A stretch of 64,000 bases of DNA from Lachnospiraceae bacterium UBA1721 (GCA_002317155.1 DCIR01000062.1:7460-71459); one strand, 5' to 3'. Numbered from the stretch's first letter, positions 1-9,145 are shown. Notes: generated by a model from the letters alone, not told the origin. Numbers and translations: made by a program.

Positions 1-612
1 AGTGAGCATCGCCTGATTAGTTTTGGAGGTATTCATCCTGATGATGACAAGTATGAAGAGCATTTGAAGGAACTGGTCGGAAATGGTGTAAAGGGAATTA
101 AGCTTCATCCGGTTTTTCAGCAGACATATTTTGATGATATCAGGTATATGCACATAGTAGATAAAGCCAGCGAGATGGGACTTATTATAATGGTTCATGC
201 CGGGTCTGATATAAGTATGCCTGATGCGAAGTATTCATCTGCGGAGCATTTGATTCGGGTAGCAAACGAGGTCAGGCCGAATAAACTTATTTATGCGCAT
301 ATGGGATCGTGGAGAGATTGGGATGATGCAGAGAGAGTAATCAGTGAATGCCATGACATATATGTAGATACATCATTTGTATTGCCAATAGACGGAAGTG
401 AAACATTCTATGATACCGGAATTCCGGCCATGCCTACTGAAAGATTTTGTAAGATTGTCAAAGCTATAGGGGCAGACAGGGTACTGTTTGGAACAGACAG
501 TCCTTGGGTTGACCAGCGTCAAAGTATTGATATCATCAAAAATAGCGGGCTGATGCAAGAGGAAGTCGATAAGATACTTGGGGGTAATGCGAAGAAGTTA
601 TTGAAGATATAG
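1..612 (+). CDS. amidohydrolase family protein, 3' part (5' end outside the window)
   Basis: The reading frame is open from base 1, so the N-terminus is missing; about 203 residues remain. It resembles the amidohydrolase-2 / TIM-barrel metal-dependent hydrolase family. Visible landmarks in order are GIHPDD near the beginning, GIKLHPVFQQ, an MVHAGSD strand end, LIYAHMGS, and the C-terminal VLFGTDSPW, whose Asp is the usual late metal ligand of the family. Members hydrolyse or decarboxylate small cytoplasmic substrates; the substrate cannot be told here. The gene ends at a TAG and is followed by about 155 bases of AT-rich DNA, so the next gene probably has its own promoter. The family call is fairly secure, the specific reaction is not. 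Confidence 0.75.
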   Translation, partial: SEHRLISFGGIHPDDDKYEEHLKELVGNGVKGIKLHPVFQQTYFDDIRYMHIVDKASEMGLIIMVHAGSDISMPDAKYSSAEHLIRVANEVRPNKLIYAHMGSWRDWDDAERVISECHDIYVDTSFVLPIDGSETFYDTGIPAMPTERFCKIVKAIGADRVLFGTDSPWVDQRQSIDIIKNSGLMQEEVDKILGGNAKKLLKI

Positions 613-700
613 GTAGTGGCTATTATTATGTAACAAACTAAAATGTAAATATATTTAATATACACAAAAAAGCAACCTTATATTAGGGGTTATTGGTATT

Positions 701-714
701 TAAAAACGTTTTCC
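701..714. promoter_or_regulatory. cre-like / LacI-type operator candidate
   Basis: The bases TAAAAACGTTTTCC match the catabolite-responsive element consensus TGWAARCGYTWWCA at 12 of 14 positions and are close to a perfect palindrome around CG. The site lies upstream of the TTG-started EAL-domain gene. A possible -10 (TAAAAT, 722-727) follows, so a bound CcpA/LacI-family protein would overlap the presumed promoter. No binding data; inference only. Confidence 0.4.
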
Positions 715-768
715 AAATATGTAAAATATATACTACTACTTTGTGTTTGCATAATAAGGAGAAGCATA

Positions 769-2409
769 TTGTATAAGATTAACAAAAAATATGACAAAGT
801 GTTTTTGATAATCCTATTCATTAGCATGATTATTTTTGTTGGTGCAACTATGTTGGTCAACAGACTTCAGTTGGTTGTTCCATTGGGTAATCAGGTCATC
901 AGATCTGATACTTTATGTGGAATTATCCAGTCATTCATGTTTTTGTTATCGATATTTACTGTATTGATAGATCATAATATAGGACTGGGAATTTCACTGG
1001 CTGCTTTTTCAGTGCAGGTCATAATGGGAATAATAAACGGTATAATACACCGTACAACAGGTGTTATCCCGGGAATAATCAACGCAGCCGTTTCTATTTT
1101 CGTATTGGTTCTGATTGCCAGACAGCTTGCCAAGAGAGAAAGAGAAAGCTATACAGATACGATTACGGGGCTGATGAATCGTCGTGCTTTTGAGAGCATT
1201 TTGAATTGGAGAATTTCCAGAAGACAGTCCGGTCATGTTGTGTATTTTATTATTAACAATTTCCGAATGATAAACGAGAACCTCGGTCATCGCTATGGTG
1301 ATCTGGTGCTTAAGGAGGTCGCAGGACGAATTGCTAAAGCACTTGGGGATCGTGGAATGGTATGCAAGAATGACGGAGCTGAGTATCTGTTATTGTTAAA
1401 TGACAAGGGCAATCCGATTGAGACTATCGAGAGAATAATGAAAGCTGTCGGAGAGAAACTTGTTATTACCAAGGATGGAATTGATGTTAACTATTTCATA
1501 ACCTGCGCGGCCGGAGTTGCTAGTTTCCCTAAGGATGCTAACGATGCAGCCACCCTGTTAAAGCATTCGGATGTGGCGATGGTTGATGCTAAGCATCGTG
1601 GAGAAGGTAAGATTTCTTTTTACGATAGTAAGCTTGCTGATGGGGTTGCTCGCAGACAGGAAGTTGAGAGAAAAATCAAGGATTCACTTGAGAACGACTA
1701 TTTCTATTTGGTATACCAGCCTCAGTATAAGCTTGAGGAGAAGAAGCTCAGAGGCTTTGAGACACTTATTCGTATGAAGTCGCCCGATGGAGTGAACATA
1801 GGCCCCGGTGAGTTCATCGAAATAGCAGAAAAGACAGAGCTTATTTACCAGATTGACCAGTATGTTTTGAAGCGTGCGATGTGGGAGTTCGGAAGTATTA
1901 TTAAGAATGCCGATAAGGATATTCTGCTTTCTATCAACGTATCTGCCAAGGGAATGGGTACAGCAAAATTTGCAGATGTTGTAAAGGGTATTATCGCTGA
2001 GACTGATTTCCCTGCAGAGCATTTGGAAATCGAGCTTACAGAGTATTCGTTCTCAGAATCCGCAGAGCATACAGAGGAAAATATTAAGCAGCTTAAGGAT
2101 ATCGGAGTTAAGATTGCGCTGGATGATTTCGGAACCGGCTATACTTCACTTGTTCAGTTGCTTAAGCTCCCGATTGACCTGCTTAAGATTGATAAGTCAC
2201 TTATCGATAATATTGAGAGCAGTCAGCAGAACCGTGATTTCATCGATTCGGTTATATACATGGGTCACATCATGGATTGCGAGGTTATATCCGAGGGTGT
2301 TGAGACTGACGAACAGTTGGCTGTGCTCAAGGATCACAAGTGTGATTTCGTACAGGGATATGTATGGGGTAAGCCTCTAGCATATGAAGTTGCAGTTGAC
2401 ATGGTGTAA
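769..2409 (+). CDS. membrane-anchored degenerate GGDEF / intact EAL cyclic-di-GMP phosphodiesterase
   Basis: A 546-residue protein: several membrane segments (about residues 11-120), then a GGDEF-like domain and a C-terminal EAL domain. The GGDEF signature is degraded to DGAEY (about 202-206), so diguanylate cyclase activity is unlikely. The EAL domain keeps the recognisable catalytic set: FETLIR (about 329), SINVSA, ELTE, LDDFGTG (about 453), KIDKS, EGVET and QGYVWGKP. The likely reaction is hydrolysis of cyclic-di-GMP at the membrane, with the GGDEF relic perhaps sensing GTP. The TTG start is chosen because AAGGAGA lies 6-12 bases upstream. An intrinsic terminator follows directly, so it is probably monocistronic. 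Confidence 0.9.
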   Translation: MYKINKKYDKVFLIILFISMIIFVGATMLVNRLQLVVPLGNQVIRSDTLCGIIQSFMFLLSIFTVLIDHNIGLGISLAAFSVQVIMGIINGIIHRTTGVIPGIINAAVSIFVLVLIARQLAKRERESYTDTITGLMNRRAFESILNWRISRRQSGHVVYFIINNFRMINENLGHRYGDLVLKEVAGRIAKALGDRGMVCKNDGAEYLLLLNDKGNPIETIERIMKAVGEKLVITKDGIDVNYFITCAAGVASFPKDANDAATLLKHSDVAMVDAKHRGEGKISFYDSKLADGVARRQEVERKIKDSLENDYFYLVYQPQYKLEEKKLRGFETLIRMKSPDGVNIGPGEFIEIAEKTELIYQIDQYVLKRAMWEFGSIIKNADKDILLSINVSAKGMGTAKFADVVKGIIAETDFPAEHLEIELTEYSFSESAEHTEENIKQLKDIGVKIALDDFGTGYTSLVQLLKLPIDLLKIDKSLIDNIESSQQNRDFIDSVIYMGHIMDCEVISEGVETDEQLAVLKDHKCDFVQGYVWGKPLAYEVAVDMV

Positions 2410-2453
2410 GTTGACACGGTCAATGCATATGAATTAATATAAAGAAAATTTTT

Positions 2454-2488
2454 AACTGCATGGTGATAAAAATTGCCATGCAGTTTTT
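2454..2488 (+). terminator. intrinsic terminator after the EAL gene
   Basis: A 10-bp perfect stem (AACTGCATGG with CCATGCAGTT) around a 12-base loop is followed by a short T run. It ends 15 bases before the next start codon. An upstream ATG at 2473 falls inside this hairpin, which argues against that start for the next gene. Confidence 0.75.
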
Positions 2489-2502
2489 ATGCGAGGAGCA
2501 CT

Positions 2503-3651
2503 ATGAGCGCCGAGAGAACTTTTGAAGAATTATTTGCTGATGACAGAGAAAAACTTATTCTCGATGTCAGAACATCCGAAGAATATAACAGAGATACTTT
2601 CCCGGGGGCATATAATATTCCGCTTGAGGAATTGGAAGAACATGAGAACGAATTCCCTAAGGATAAGCCTATCTATCTTATGTGCTATACCGGACGTAAA
2701 AGTATAGATGCAGCAGATCATTACCACAATAACGGCTACGAAATGTATAGTCTTGAGGGCGGATATAATACATATCTGGGAATCAAGCTCAAGGAGCTGA
2801 TGGATACAGATATGCTTGCGCAGCGTACTAAGGATATTGAGCGAAGCCTTATTAAGACCTTCCGCAAGGAAGTATGGTGCAGATTTACCAAGGCCATCAA
2901 TGAATATGAATTGATTAAGGACGGGGACAAAATTGCAGTCTGCATTTCCGGTGGTAAGGATTCTATGATAATGGCGAAGCTTTTCCAGGAGCTTCTTCGT
3001 CATGGTAAGCATAATTTTGAACTGGAATTTCTTGTTATGGATCCGGGATATAATGAGGCTAATTATCAGCGAATTGTTGATAATGCCAAGCTTCTTGGTA
3101 TTCCTATCACAGTGTTTAAGTCTGATATATTTGATACTGTTGATGTGATTGCAAATAACCCGTGCTACATGTGTGCAAGAATGCGTCGAGGACATCTTTA
3201 TGCCAAGGCGAAGGAATTGGGCTGTAATAAGATTGCACTCGGTCATCACTATGACGATGTAATAGAGACTATCCTTATGGGAATGCTCTATGGCGGACAG
3301 ATGCAGAGCATGATGCCTAAGCTTCACAGTACCAACTTTGAAGGCATGGAATTGATCCGTCCTCTTTATCTTATAAGAGAAAGAGACATCATCAGATGGC
3401 GTGATCATAATAAGCTTTATTTTATTAACTGCGCATGCAGACTGACAGAGAGCTGCGCGTCATGCGGAGGAACTGAGCAGGGTTCAAAGCGTGGAGAAAT
3501 CAAGCGACTGATTGCAGAGTTGGAAAAAATCGATCCTGTAATAGCCAACAATATTTTCAGATCTTCTGAAAATGTAAACATTGATACATTAATCGAGTAT
3601 AAGCAAAAGGGAGTAAGACACAATTTCCTGAGCACATACGACTCGGAATAG
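2503..3651 (+). CDS. rhodanese - TtcA-like PP-loop ATPase fusion (probable tRNA thiolation enzyme)
   Basis: Two domains are fused. Residues about 1-95 are a rhodanese with the sulfur-carrying cysteine in CYTGRKS (Cys61). Residues about 125-380 are a PP-loop ATPase with SGGKDS (149-154), a CYMC pair (Cys221, Cys224), the GHHYDD motif and a late cysteine cluster (NCACR, then CASC). This matches the TtcA/TilS superfamily that adenylates a tRNA base and adds sulfur, with the rhodanese as a built-in sulfur donor. The start at 2503 is preferred over 2473 because GAGGAG lies just upstream and 2473 lies inside a terminator stem. It seems to be a single-gene unit. The tRNA target is inferred. Confidence 0.85.
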   Translation: MSAERTFEELFADDREKLILDVRTSEEYNRDTFPGAYNIPLEELEEHENEFPKDKPIYLMCYTGRKSIDAADHYHNNGYEMYSLEGGYNTYLGIKLKELMDTDMLAQRTKDIERSLIKTFRKEVWCRFTKAINEYELIKDGDKIAVCISGGKDSMIMAKLFQELLRHGKHNFELEFLVMDPGYNEANYQRIVDNAKLLGIPITVFKSDIFDTVDVIANNPCYMCARMRRGHLYAKAKELGCNKIALGHHYDDVIETILMGMLYGGQMQSMMPKLHSTNFEGMELIRPLYLIRERDIIRWRDHNKLYFINCACRLTESCASCGGTEQGSKRGEIKRLIAELEKIDPVIANNIFRSSENVNIDTLIEYKQKGVRHNFLSTYDSE

Positions 3652-3676
3652 AGCGTGCGAGATTCTATTATAGATA

Positions 3677-3705
3677 TTGAATCCTGAAAAATAGTGTGTT
3701 AAAAT
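3677..3705 (+). promoter_or_regulatory. sigma-A promoter for the peptide ABC operon
   Basis: A -35 like TTGAAT (3677-3682) and a -10 TAAAAT (3700-3705) are separated by 17 bases, and the -10 is preceded by TGT, giving an extended -10. It lies about 60 bases before the start of the binding-protein gene. Confidence 0.55.
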
Positions 3706-3767
3706 ATTAACAACAATTAAATAATGAGAGGTCATTTTTCGAAGAATCTTTATTTGAGGAGAAAATT

Positions 3768-5372
3768 ATGAAAAAGTATCTTAGTATCTTTTTTGTGACA
3801 CTTCTGGCTTTGACTGCACTGACAGGATGCTCAGGCAGTACAGGAGAGTCTTCGGGGGATAACACCTCTAACGTGTCTAATACAGGCACAACCCAGGCAG
3901 GAACACCCGATAACGTTACAGGAGTTACAGCGACTGGGGATTCCACTTACGGCGGAACCGTAGTGGTTGGTATTCAGCAGGATATTGACAGTCTTGACCC
4001 ACATACAGCAACAGCGGCAGGAACTAAAGAAGTCCTCTTTAACATTTTTGAAGGTCTTGTAAAAAATGCACCCAACGGAGATCTTATCTGTGCGGTAGCA
4101 GAGTCTTACAGTCTTTCAGAAGACGGTCTGGTATATACTTTCAACCTTCGCCAGGGCGTTAAGTTTCATAATGGTAATTTAGTTACTGCAGAAGACGTTA
4201 AATATTCTATCGAGAGATGCGCAGGATTGCTTGATGGCACTCCTCTTGTATCTACAATGAAGATCATCACTGCAGTTGATATAGTTGACGAGAAAACGGT
4301 CCAGGTAACCGTGGACAGTGTGAACCCCGAGCTGATTTACAGCTTCACAAATGCAATTATTCCTAACGGAAGTGCAGATGTCGAGGGCGCTGATCCCATC
4401 GGTACCGGACCGTTTCGTTATGTTTCATACACTCCTCAGGAGGGTATCGTAGTTGAGAAGAACGAGGATTATTGGCAGGAAGGCCTTCCTTATCTTGACA
4501 GAGTAGAGTTCAAAATCATCACTGATGAAGAGACTGCTACTCTTGAACTTAAGGCAGGAACCATTCAGCTCTATTCTTATCTCACTGATGCACAGGCAAC
4601 TGAACTTAGCAAGACTATGCAGGTTCTTGCTTCTCCTTCATCAACAGTACAGGCTCTTTTCCTTAACAATGCAGTAGAGCCTCTCAATGATGTAAGAGTA
4701 CGTCAGGCTATTCTTTATGCGCTTGATAAGGATGAGATTAATGTCTTCGTTGGTGGTGGCGATGCTACCGTAATCAGTTCTTCAATGCTTCCTTCTCTTG
4801 AGAACTTCTATGTAGACCTTAACGATGTATACGGAACCGGAGCTAATGTGGATGCTGCAAAGCAGCTTCTTACTGAGGCAGGATATCCTGATGGATTTGA
4901 CCTTGTAATCTCTGTACCTTCTAACTACCCTGTACATATGCAGACAGCAGAGGTAATTGTTGAACAGCTCAAGGCTGTGGGAATCAATGCTGTAATCGAT
5001 GCTATCGAGTGGAACACATGGCTTTCAGATGTTTACAGCAACAGAGAGTATGCAGCTACTGTATGTGCACTTACCGGAGATTCTACTCCCGGCTATCTTC
5101 TTAGCCGTTTTGAGAGCACATCAAGCAAGAACTTCATCAACTTCGCATCTGAAGAGTACGATGAGGTATATGCAAAGGTAGTAGCAGCTACAACAATGGA
5201 AGAGCGTGGCGAATACTATAAGGAACTTCAGAAGATCCTTGTAGATGAAGCAGGTACAGGATTCACTCTTTGCATTGCAAACAAGGTTGCAGTTGCCAAC
5301 AATTTGGCAGGCTACTTATTCTATCCTGTATATGTTCAGGATATGTCTACTGTTTATTATGTAGCCGAATAA
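3768..5372 (+). CDS. oligopeptide/nickel-type ABC transporter substrate-binding lipoprotein
   Basis: A 534-residue extracytoplasmic solute receptor of SBP family 5. The signal peptide ends in a lipobox LTGC with the lipidated Cys21, followed by a Ser/Gly/Thr-rich tether to about residue 60. The mature part carries the family pattern: VVGIQQDIDSLDPH, IFEGLV, YTFNLRQGVKFHNG, AEDVKYSIERC, GTGPF and ILYALDKDEI. It captures peptides or related ligands outside the membrane and passes them to the two permeases encoded next. The first gene of a four-gene operon; a stable hairpin separates it from the permeases, consistent with higher expression of the receptor. Ligand unknown. Confidence 0.9.
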   Translation: MKKYLSIFFVTLLALTALTGCSGSTGESSGDNTSNVSNTGTTQAGTPDNVTGVTATGDSTYGGTVVVGIQQDIDSLDPHTATAAGTKEVLFNIFEGLVKNAPNGDLICAVAESYSLSEDGLVYTFNLRQGVKFHNGNLVTAEDVKYSIERCAGLLDGTPLVSTMKIITAVDIVDEKTVQVTVDSVNPELIYSFTNAIIPNGSADVEGADPIGTGPFRYVSYTPQEGIVVEKNEDYWQEGLPYLDRVEFKIITDEETATLELKAGTIQLYSYLTDAQATELSKTMQVLASPSSTVQALFLNNAVEPLNDVRVRQAILYALDKDEINVFVGGGDATVISSSMLPSLENFYVDLNDVYGTGANVDAAKQLLTEAGYPDGFDLVISVPSNYPVHMQTAEVIVEQLKAVGINAVIDAIEWNTWLSDVYSNREYAATVCALTGDSTPGYLLSRFESTSSKNFINFASEEYDEVYAKVVAATTMEERGEYYKELQKILVDEAGTGFTLCIANKVAVANNLAGYLFYPVYVQDMSTVYYVAE

Positions 5373-5390
5373 TTAAGGGAATTAAATATC

Positions 5391-5412
5391 TTGGCTGTCT
5401 TAAGGCAGCCAA
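5391..5412 (+). other. intercistronic stem-loop between receptor and permease genes
   Basis: A 9-bp stem (TTGGCTGTC with GGCAGCCAA, one G-U pair) with a TTAA loop sits in the 70-base gap. No T run follows, so it is more likely an mRNA-stabilising or processing hairpin than a terminator. Confidence 0.5.
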
Positions 5413-5442
5413 GAGCAAATACGCTGAAAGGAGGAAAGCACA

Positions 5443-6402
5443 GTGAAATATTTTGTTAAGAAAATTGTTACTCTCATTATTACATTGTTACTTGTTTCAA
5501 TACTGGCTTTCCTCGCCTTTCAGATCATTCCCGGTGATGTTGTACATTCAATTTTAGGAACTGAAGCCACCCCCGAAAGGGAGGAGGCGCTGAGAGAAGA
5601 ACTCGGACTGGATAAGCCCCCGATTGAGAGATATTTGAATTGGGGAAAGAATGTGTTACGAGGAGACTTTGGAGTAAGCTACAGATATTCCAAAAACATG
5701 AACGAGATGATGCCGGTAAAGGAACTGATAGGCGATAAACTTCCTGTTACTCTGTGGCTGGCATTGTTGTCGGTTGGAATTACTGTACTGATAGCCATAC
5801 CATTAGGAGTGCTGTGGGCCGGAACCAAAAATAAGTTTTTAGACGGCGTATTAAACGTACTGACGCAGACCTCAATGGCTATACCTGCTTTTTTCCTGGG
5901 TATCCTGGTTACATATTTGTTTGGTATCGCACTCAAAATGTTTAGTCCCGGAGCCTATGTCTCATATAAGACAAACTTTGGCGGATTTATTCATTACCTG
6001 ATTTTCCCTGCGATAGCAATTGCTATTCCGAAGATAGGAATGACAGCAAGATTTCTTCGTAATTCCACACTTACTGAGTTGACCTCTGATTATGTCAGAA
6101 CGGCCAGAAGTAAAGGGGCTTCTGAAAAAAGGATTCTCTTCAAGCATGTGCTTAGAAACGCAATGTTACCTGTAATAACATTCCTTGGAATGATTATTGC
6201 GGAAGTGGTTGCCGGATCGATTGTTGTAGAACAGGTATTTGCGCTTCCGGGAATAGGAAGACTTCTTATAAGTGCTATTTCCACAAGAGATTTCCCTGTA
6301 GTGGAGATATTGATTCTCTATATAACATTTGTAGTTATTATCGTTTATTTCGTTGTAGATGTTTTGTATCGTGTACTGGACCCTCGAATCAGGGAAAAGT
6401 AA
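5443..6402 (+). CDS. DppB/OppB-like ABC permease
   Basis: A 319-residue inner-membrane permease of the binding-protein-dependent type 1 family. It begins with a membrane segment ending in FQIIPGD, the classical DppB start, and has about six membrane spans. The cytoplasmic coupling (EAA) loop reads about YVRTARSKGAS, and the late GSIVVEQVFALPGIGRL is typical of the family. It pairs with the following DppC-like subunit to form the channel. GTG start with AAAGGAGG about 10 bases upstream. Confidence 0.9.
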   Translation: MKYFVKKIVTLIITLLLVSILAFLAFQIIPGDVVHSILGTEATPEREEALREELGLDKPPIERYLNWGKNVLRGDFGVSYRYSKNMNEMMPVKELIGDKLPVTLWLALLSVGITVLIAIPLGVLWAGTKNKFLDGVLNVLTQTSMAIPAFFLGILVTYLFGIALKMFSPGAYVSYKTNFGGFIHYLIFPAIAIAIPKIGMTARFLRNSTLTELTSDYVRTARSKGASEKRILFKHVLRNAMLPVITFLGMIIAEVVAGSIVVEQVFALPGIGRLLISAISTRDFPVVEILILYITFVVIIVYFVVDVLYRVLDPRIREK

Positions 6403-6419
6403 TACATCTGTGGTAGAAA

Positions 6420-7247
6420 ATGAAAGTATTCAATTTGAGCGCCTCAAAAGGCAAAAAAGTGAATATTTATCTGATTATCGGCGCTGTAATGACGAGCCTT
6501 GTATTTTTGATTGCCATTATAGGGATTTTTTGGACGCCATACAGTACAACAGCGATGTCTGCCAGGGAGCGATTTGCGGCACCCAGCTGGAGTCATTTGT
6601 TCGGAACCGATAACTTTGGACGTGATATTTTTTCCAGGGTGATGAAAGCGGTAGGAACAAGCGCTTTGATAAGCGTGCTTGTTGTTGCTATATCGGCAGC
6701 AGTAGGAATTGTACTCGGAGCGATTACCGGATATTTCGGAGGAATTGTTGATTCTGTCGTGATGCGTGTTATTGATGCAATTAACGGCTTCCCGAGTATA
6801 CTGCTTGCACTTGTCATTATTTCTATTTTTGGCAAAGGAAGACAGAATGTGGTGCTTGCATTGGGAATCGCATTTACACCGAGCTTTGTCAGGATTGTGC
6901 GTGGTGAATTTATCAGATTAAGAGATGCTGATTATATAGTCAGGGCAAGGCTTATGGGAGTGACCAAGCCCAGGATTTTGTTTGTGCATATCCTGCCTAA
7001 TATTTTTTCTACATTCTGGGTGAGTGTAACGATAGGATTAAATAATGCCATTCTCGCAGAGTCGGGACTGAGCTATTTGGGTATAGGTGTTCAGGCACCT
7101 GATGCGACACTCGGAAGCATGCTTAGCGATGCACAGGGATATATGTCTTCGTCACCATGGTATGTGCTGGCCCCGGGTCTTACTATAGTATGGATAGTAC
7201 TTGGTATGGCGATGCTTTCTGAGGGTATAGGTAAGTTTAAAAAGTAA
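6420..7247 (+). CDS. DppC/OppC-like ABC permease
   Basis: A 275-residue permease, second half of the membrane channel. Visible features are LFGTDNFGRDIFSRVM (the DppC hallmark), about five to six membrane spans, the coupling loop YIVRARLMGVTKPRI and a C-terminal LSYLGIGVQAPDATLGSML. It follows the DppB-like gene by 17 bases. The ribosome site (GGTAG) is weak, so translation may be coupled to the gene before. Confidence 0.9.
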   Translation: MKVFNLSASKGKKVNIYLIIGAVMTSLVFLIAIIGIFWTPYSTTAMSARERFAAPSWSHLFGTDNFGRDIFSRVMKAVGTSALISVLVVAISAAVGIVLGAITGYFGGIVDSVVMRVIDAINGFPSILLALVIISIFGKGRQNVVLALGIAFTPSFVRIVRGEFIRLRDADYIVRARLMGVTKPRILFVHILPNIFSTFWVSVTIGLNNAILAESGLSYLGIGVQAPDATLGSMLSDAQGYMSSSPWYVLAPGLTIVWIVLGMAMLSEGIGKFKK

Positions 7248-7318
7248 GTTTTGGGATTGGATTTTCAGCATTTGTATATTTAGCGGATTTTCAATGATTT
7301 GTTGTAGAGGGAATAGAA

Positions 7319-8968
7319 TTGATCAGTATAGATAATCTGACAATTTCATTTAGCGGGAAAAAAGCAGTTGACGGAATCAGTCTGCAGATTGAGCCTGGTG
7401 AGATCATGGGCCTTGTGGGTGAATCGGGTTCCGGCAAGTCCGTGACGGCACTTACACTTATGGGCCTTTTGGCGAGTGAAGGCGTAATGGAGACGGGTAC
7501 CATTGATTTTAACGGTATCAGACTGCTTGAAGCCGGAGTAAAGCCTGATCAGAAGCTTCTTCGCTCTTTCAGAGGAGATCAGATGAGTATGATTTTCCAG
7601 GAGCCGATGACGAGCCTTAATCCTACGATGAAGGTGGGCCCTCAGATTGACGAGCAGCTTATTCTTCATGCAAAGGGAGAGTTTAAGTCTTCTGAGGAGC
7701 GCAAAAAGAGAGTGCTCGAGACACTTGAAGGTGTAGGCTTACGCGATGTGGAGAAGGTATATGACAGTTATCCTCATCAGCTTTCCGGTGGTATGCGCCA
7801 GAGGGCTATGATAGCGATGGCAGTTATATTGCACCCTGCACTTATCATTGCGGATGAACCTACTACGGCTCTTGATGTTACTATACAGAATCAGATTGTA
7901 AAGCTGTTAAAAGAGATAAGAGATCGTGAGAATAACAGTATGATTTTCATTACTCATGATTTGAATCTCGCAAGAAGAATATGCACTAAGCTTGCGGTTA
8001 TGAAGGACGGCAAGATTGTAGAAATAGGACCTACTGAGGATATATTTACCAAACCTCAGACTGATTATGCCAAGAAGCTGATCGCGGCAGTTCCGGGAAG
8101 ACGAAATGCTTTGTCTGCTAAGGCACAAAGCAAAGCAGAATCCGATAAGTTATCTGGTGATGGCAGTGAAGCAGGGGAGTTATCAAATGCAGGTAACGAA
8201 GCCGGCGAAAATGATAAGAAATCTCCGATTCTTACAGTTAAGGACTTAAATGTCTTTTATAAAGAACGAAGCAATAATATATTTGGAAAAACCGAGCACA
8301 AGTGTGTTGTAAAAAATGCTAATTTTGAAATATATCCGGGTGAGACTCTGGGACTTGTAGGAGAGAGTGGTTGTGGTAAGACCTCACTTTGCAAGGCGAT
8401 ACTTGGAATCAATAACGATATAACCGGTAGTGTCAAAGTGGCAACAGTAAGGCCGCAGATGGTATTTCAGGATCCGTACAGTAGTCTTAATCCGTCCAAG
8501 ACTGTCGGATGGCTTTTGGAGGAACCTTTAAGAGCAGAAGATTTACTGGAAAAATCTATCAAAACAACAAAGGCTTCAAGACGTGAGATGGCAATAGATA
8601 TGCTTCGTCGTGTAGGCCTTGATGAATATTATTATGACAGAATGCCGCACCAGCTTTCCGGCGGACAAAGACAGAGAGTAAGTATTGGTCAGGCGCTTAT
8701 TACAAGACCCTCGCTTATTCTTGCAGATGAACCTGTATCTGCATTGGATGTTACTATCCAGGACCAGGTGCTTGACCTCCTTGAGGGACTTCAGGAGGAG
8801 TATGGTCTGGCTTATCTTTTCATATCCCATGATATCAATGTTATCTACAGAGTAAGTGACAGAATTATGGTTATGAAAAAGGGTGAAATCCTTGAGATAG
8901 GTGACAGGGACCAGCTGTTTAATGACCCTAAGCATCCGTATACAAAAGAATTATTGGCTGAATCTTAA
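7319..8968 (+). CDS. fused DppD-DppF dual ATPase of a peptide ABC transporter
   Basis: One 549-residue chain holds two complete ABC ATPase domains that are usually separate proteins. Domain 1 has GESGSGKS (34-41), signature LSGGMRQR and Walker B LIIADEPTTALD; domain 2 has GESGCGKT (348-355), LSGGQRQR and LILADEPVSALD. The linker (about 262-300) is rich in Ala, Ser, Glu and Gly. It powers uptake through the two permeases upstream. The TTG start has AGAGGGA 6-12 bases upstream. The stop codon lies inside a perfect 15-bp hairpin stem. Confidence 0.92.
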   Translation: MISIDNLTISFSGKKAVDGISLQIEPGEIMGLVGESGSGKSVTALTLMGLLASEGVMETGTIDFNGIRLLEAGVKPDQKLLRSFRGDQMSMIFQEPMTSLNPTMKVGPQIDEQLILHAKGEFKSSEERKKRVLETLEGVGLRDVEKVYDSYPHQLSGGMRQRAMIAMAVILHPALIIADEPTTALDVTIQNQIVKLLKEIRDRENNSMIFITHDLNLARRICTKLAVMKDGKIVEIGPTEDIFTKPQTDYAKKLIAAVPGRRNALSAKAQSKAESDKLSGDGSEAGELSNAGNEAGENDKKSPILTVKDLNVFYKERSNNIFGKTEHKCVVKNANFEIYPGETLGLVGESGCGKTSLCKAILGINNDITGSVKVATVRPQMVFQDPYSSLNPSKTVGWLLEEPLRAEDLLEKSIKTTKASRREMAIDMLRRVGLDEYYYDRMPHQLSGGQRQRVSIGQALITRPSLILADEPVSALDVTIQDQVLDLLEGLQEEYGLAYLFISHDINVIYRVSDRIMVMKKGEILEIGDRDQLFNDPKHPYTKELLAES

Positions 8969-9019
8969 GTTTTCTTAATGCATCTTAAGAAAACTTAAGG
9001 CACCTTAAGAAACCTTAAG
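8964..9019. repeat. three-armed CTTAAG inverted/direct repeat over the stop codon
   Basis: Bases 8964-8978 and 8985-8999 are perfect 15-base inverted repeats (CTTAAGTTTTCTTAA and its complement) around a 6-base loop. A third, near-identical arm (CTTAAGAAACCTTAAG, 9004-9019) follows. The first arm includes the TAA stop of the fused ATPase. The third arm could compete with the second for the first arm. Confidence 0.8.
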
Positions 9020-9032
9020 CTTATATCTATTG

Positions 9033-9066
9033 ACCTTGCCCACGGGGCAAGGTTTATTCTTTTTAA
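9033..9066 (+). terminator. intrinsic terminator of the peptide ABC operon
   Basis: Stem CCTTGCCC with GGGCAAGG, loop ACG, followed by TTTATTCTTTTT. It closes the four-gene transporter operon. Confidence 0.85.
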
Positions 9067-9145
9067 AGACATTTTTTTTAACTTAAAAGCACAAATAGTT
9101 TTTGAAATGAATGATTTTGAAATAAAGATTTAACTAGGGGGTAAC

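Noticed and set aside
2530..3408. 292-codon open frame on the - strand
   Set aside because: It lies wholly opposite the rhodanese/PP-loop gene, whose motifs are unambiguous; the translation has no recognisable domain and no ribosome site.
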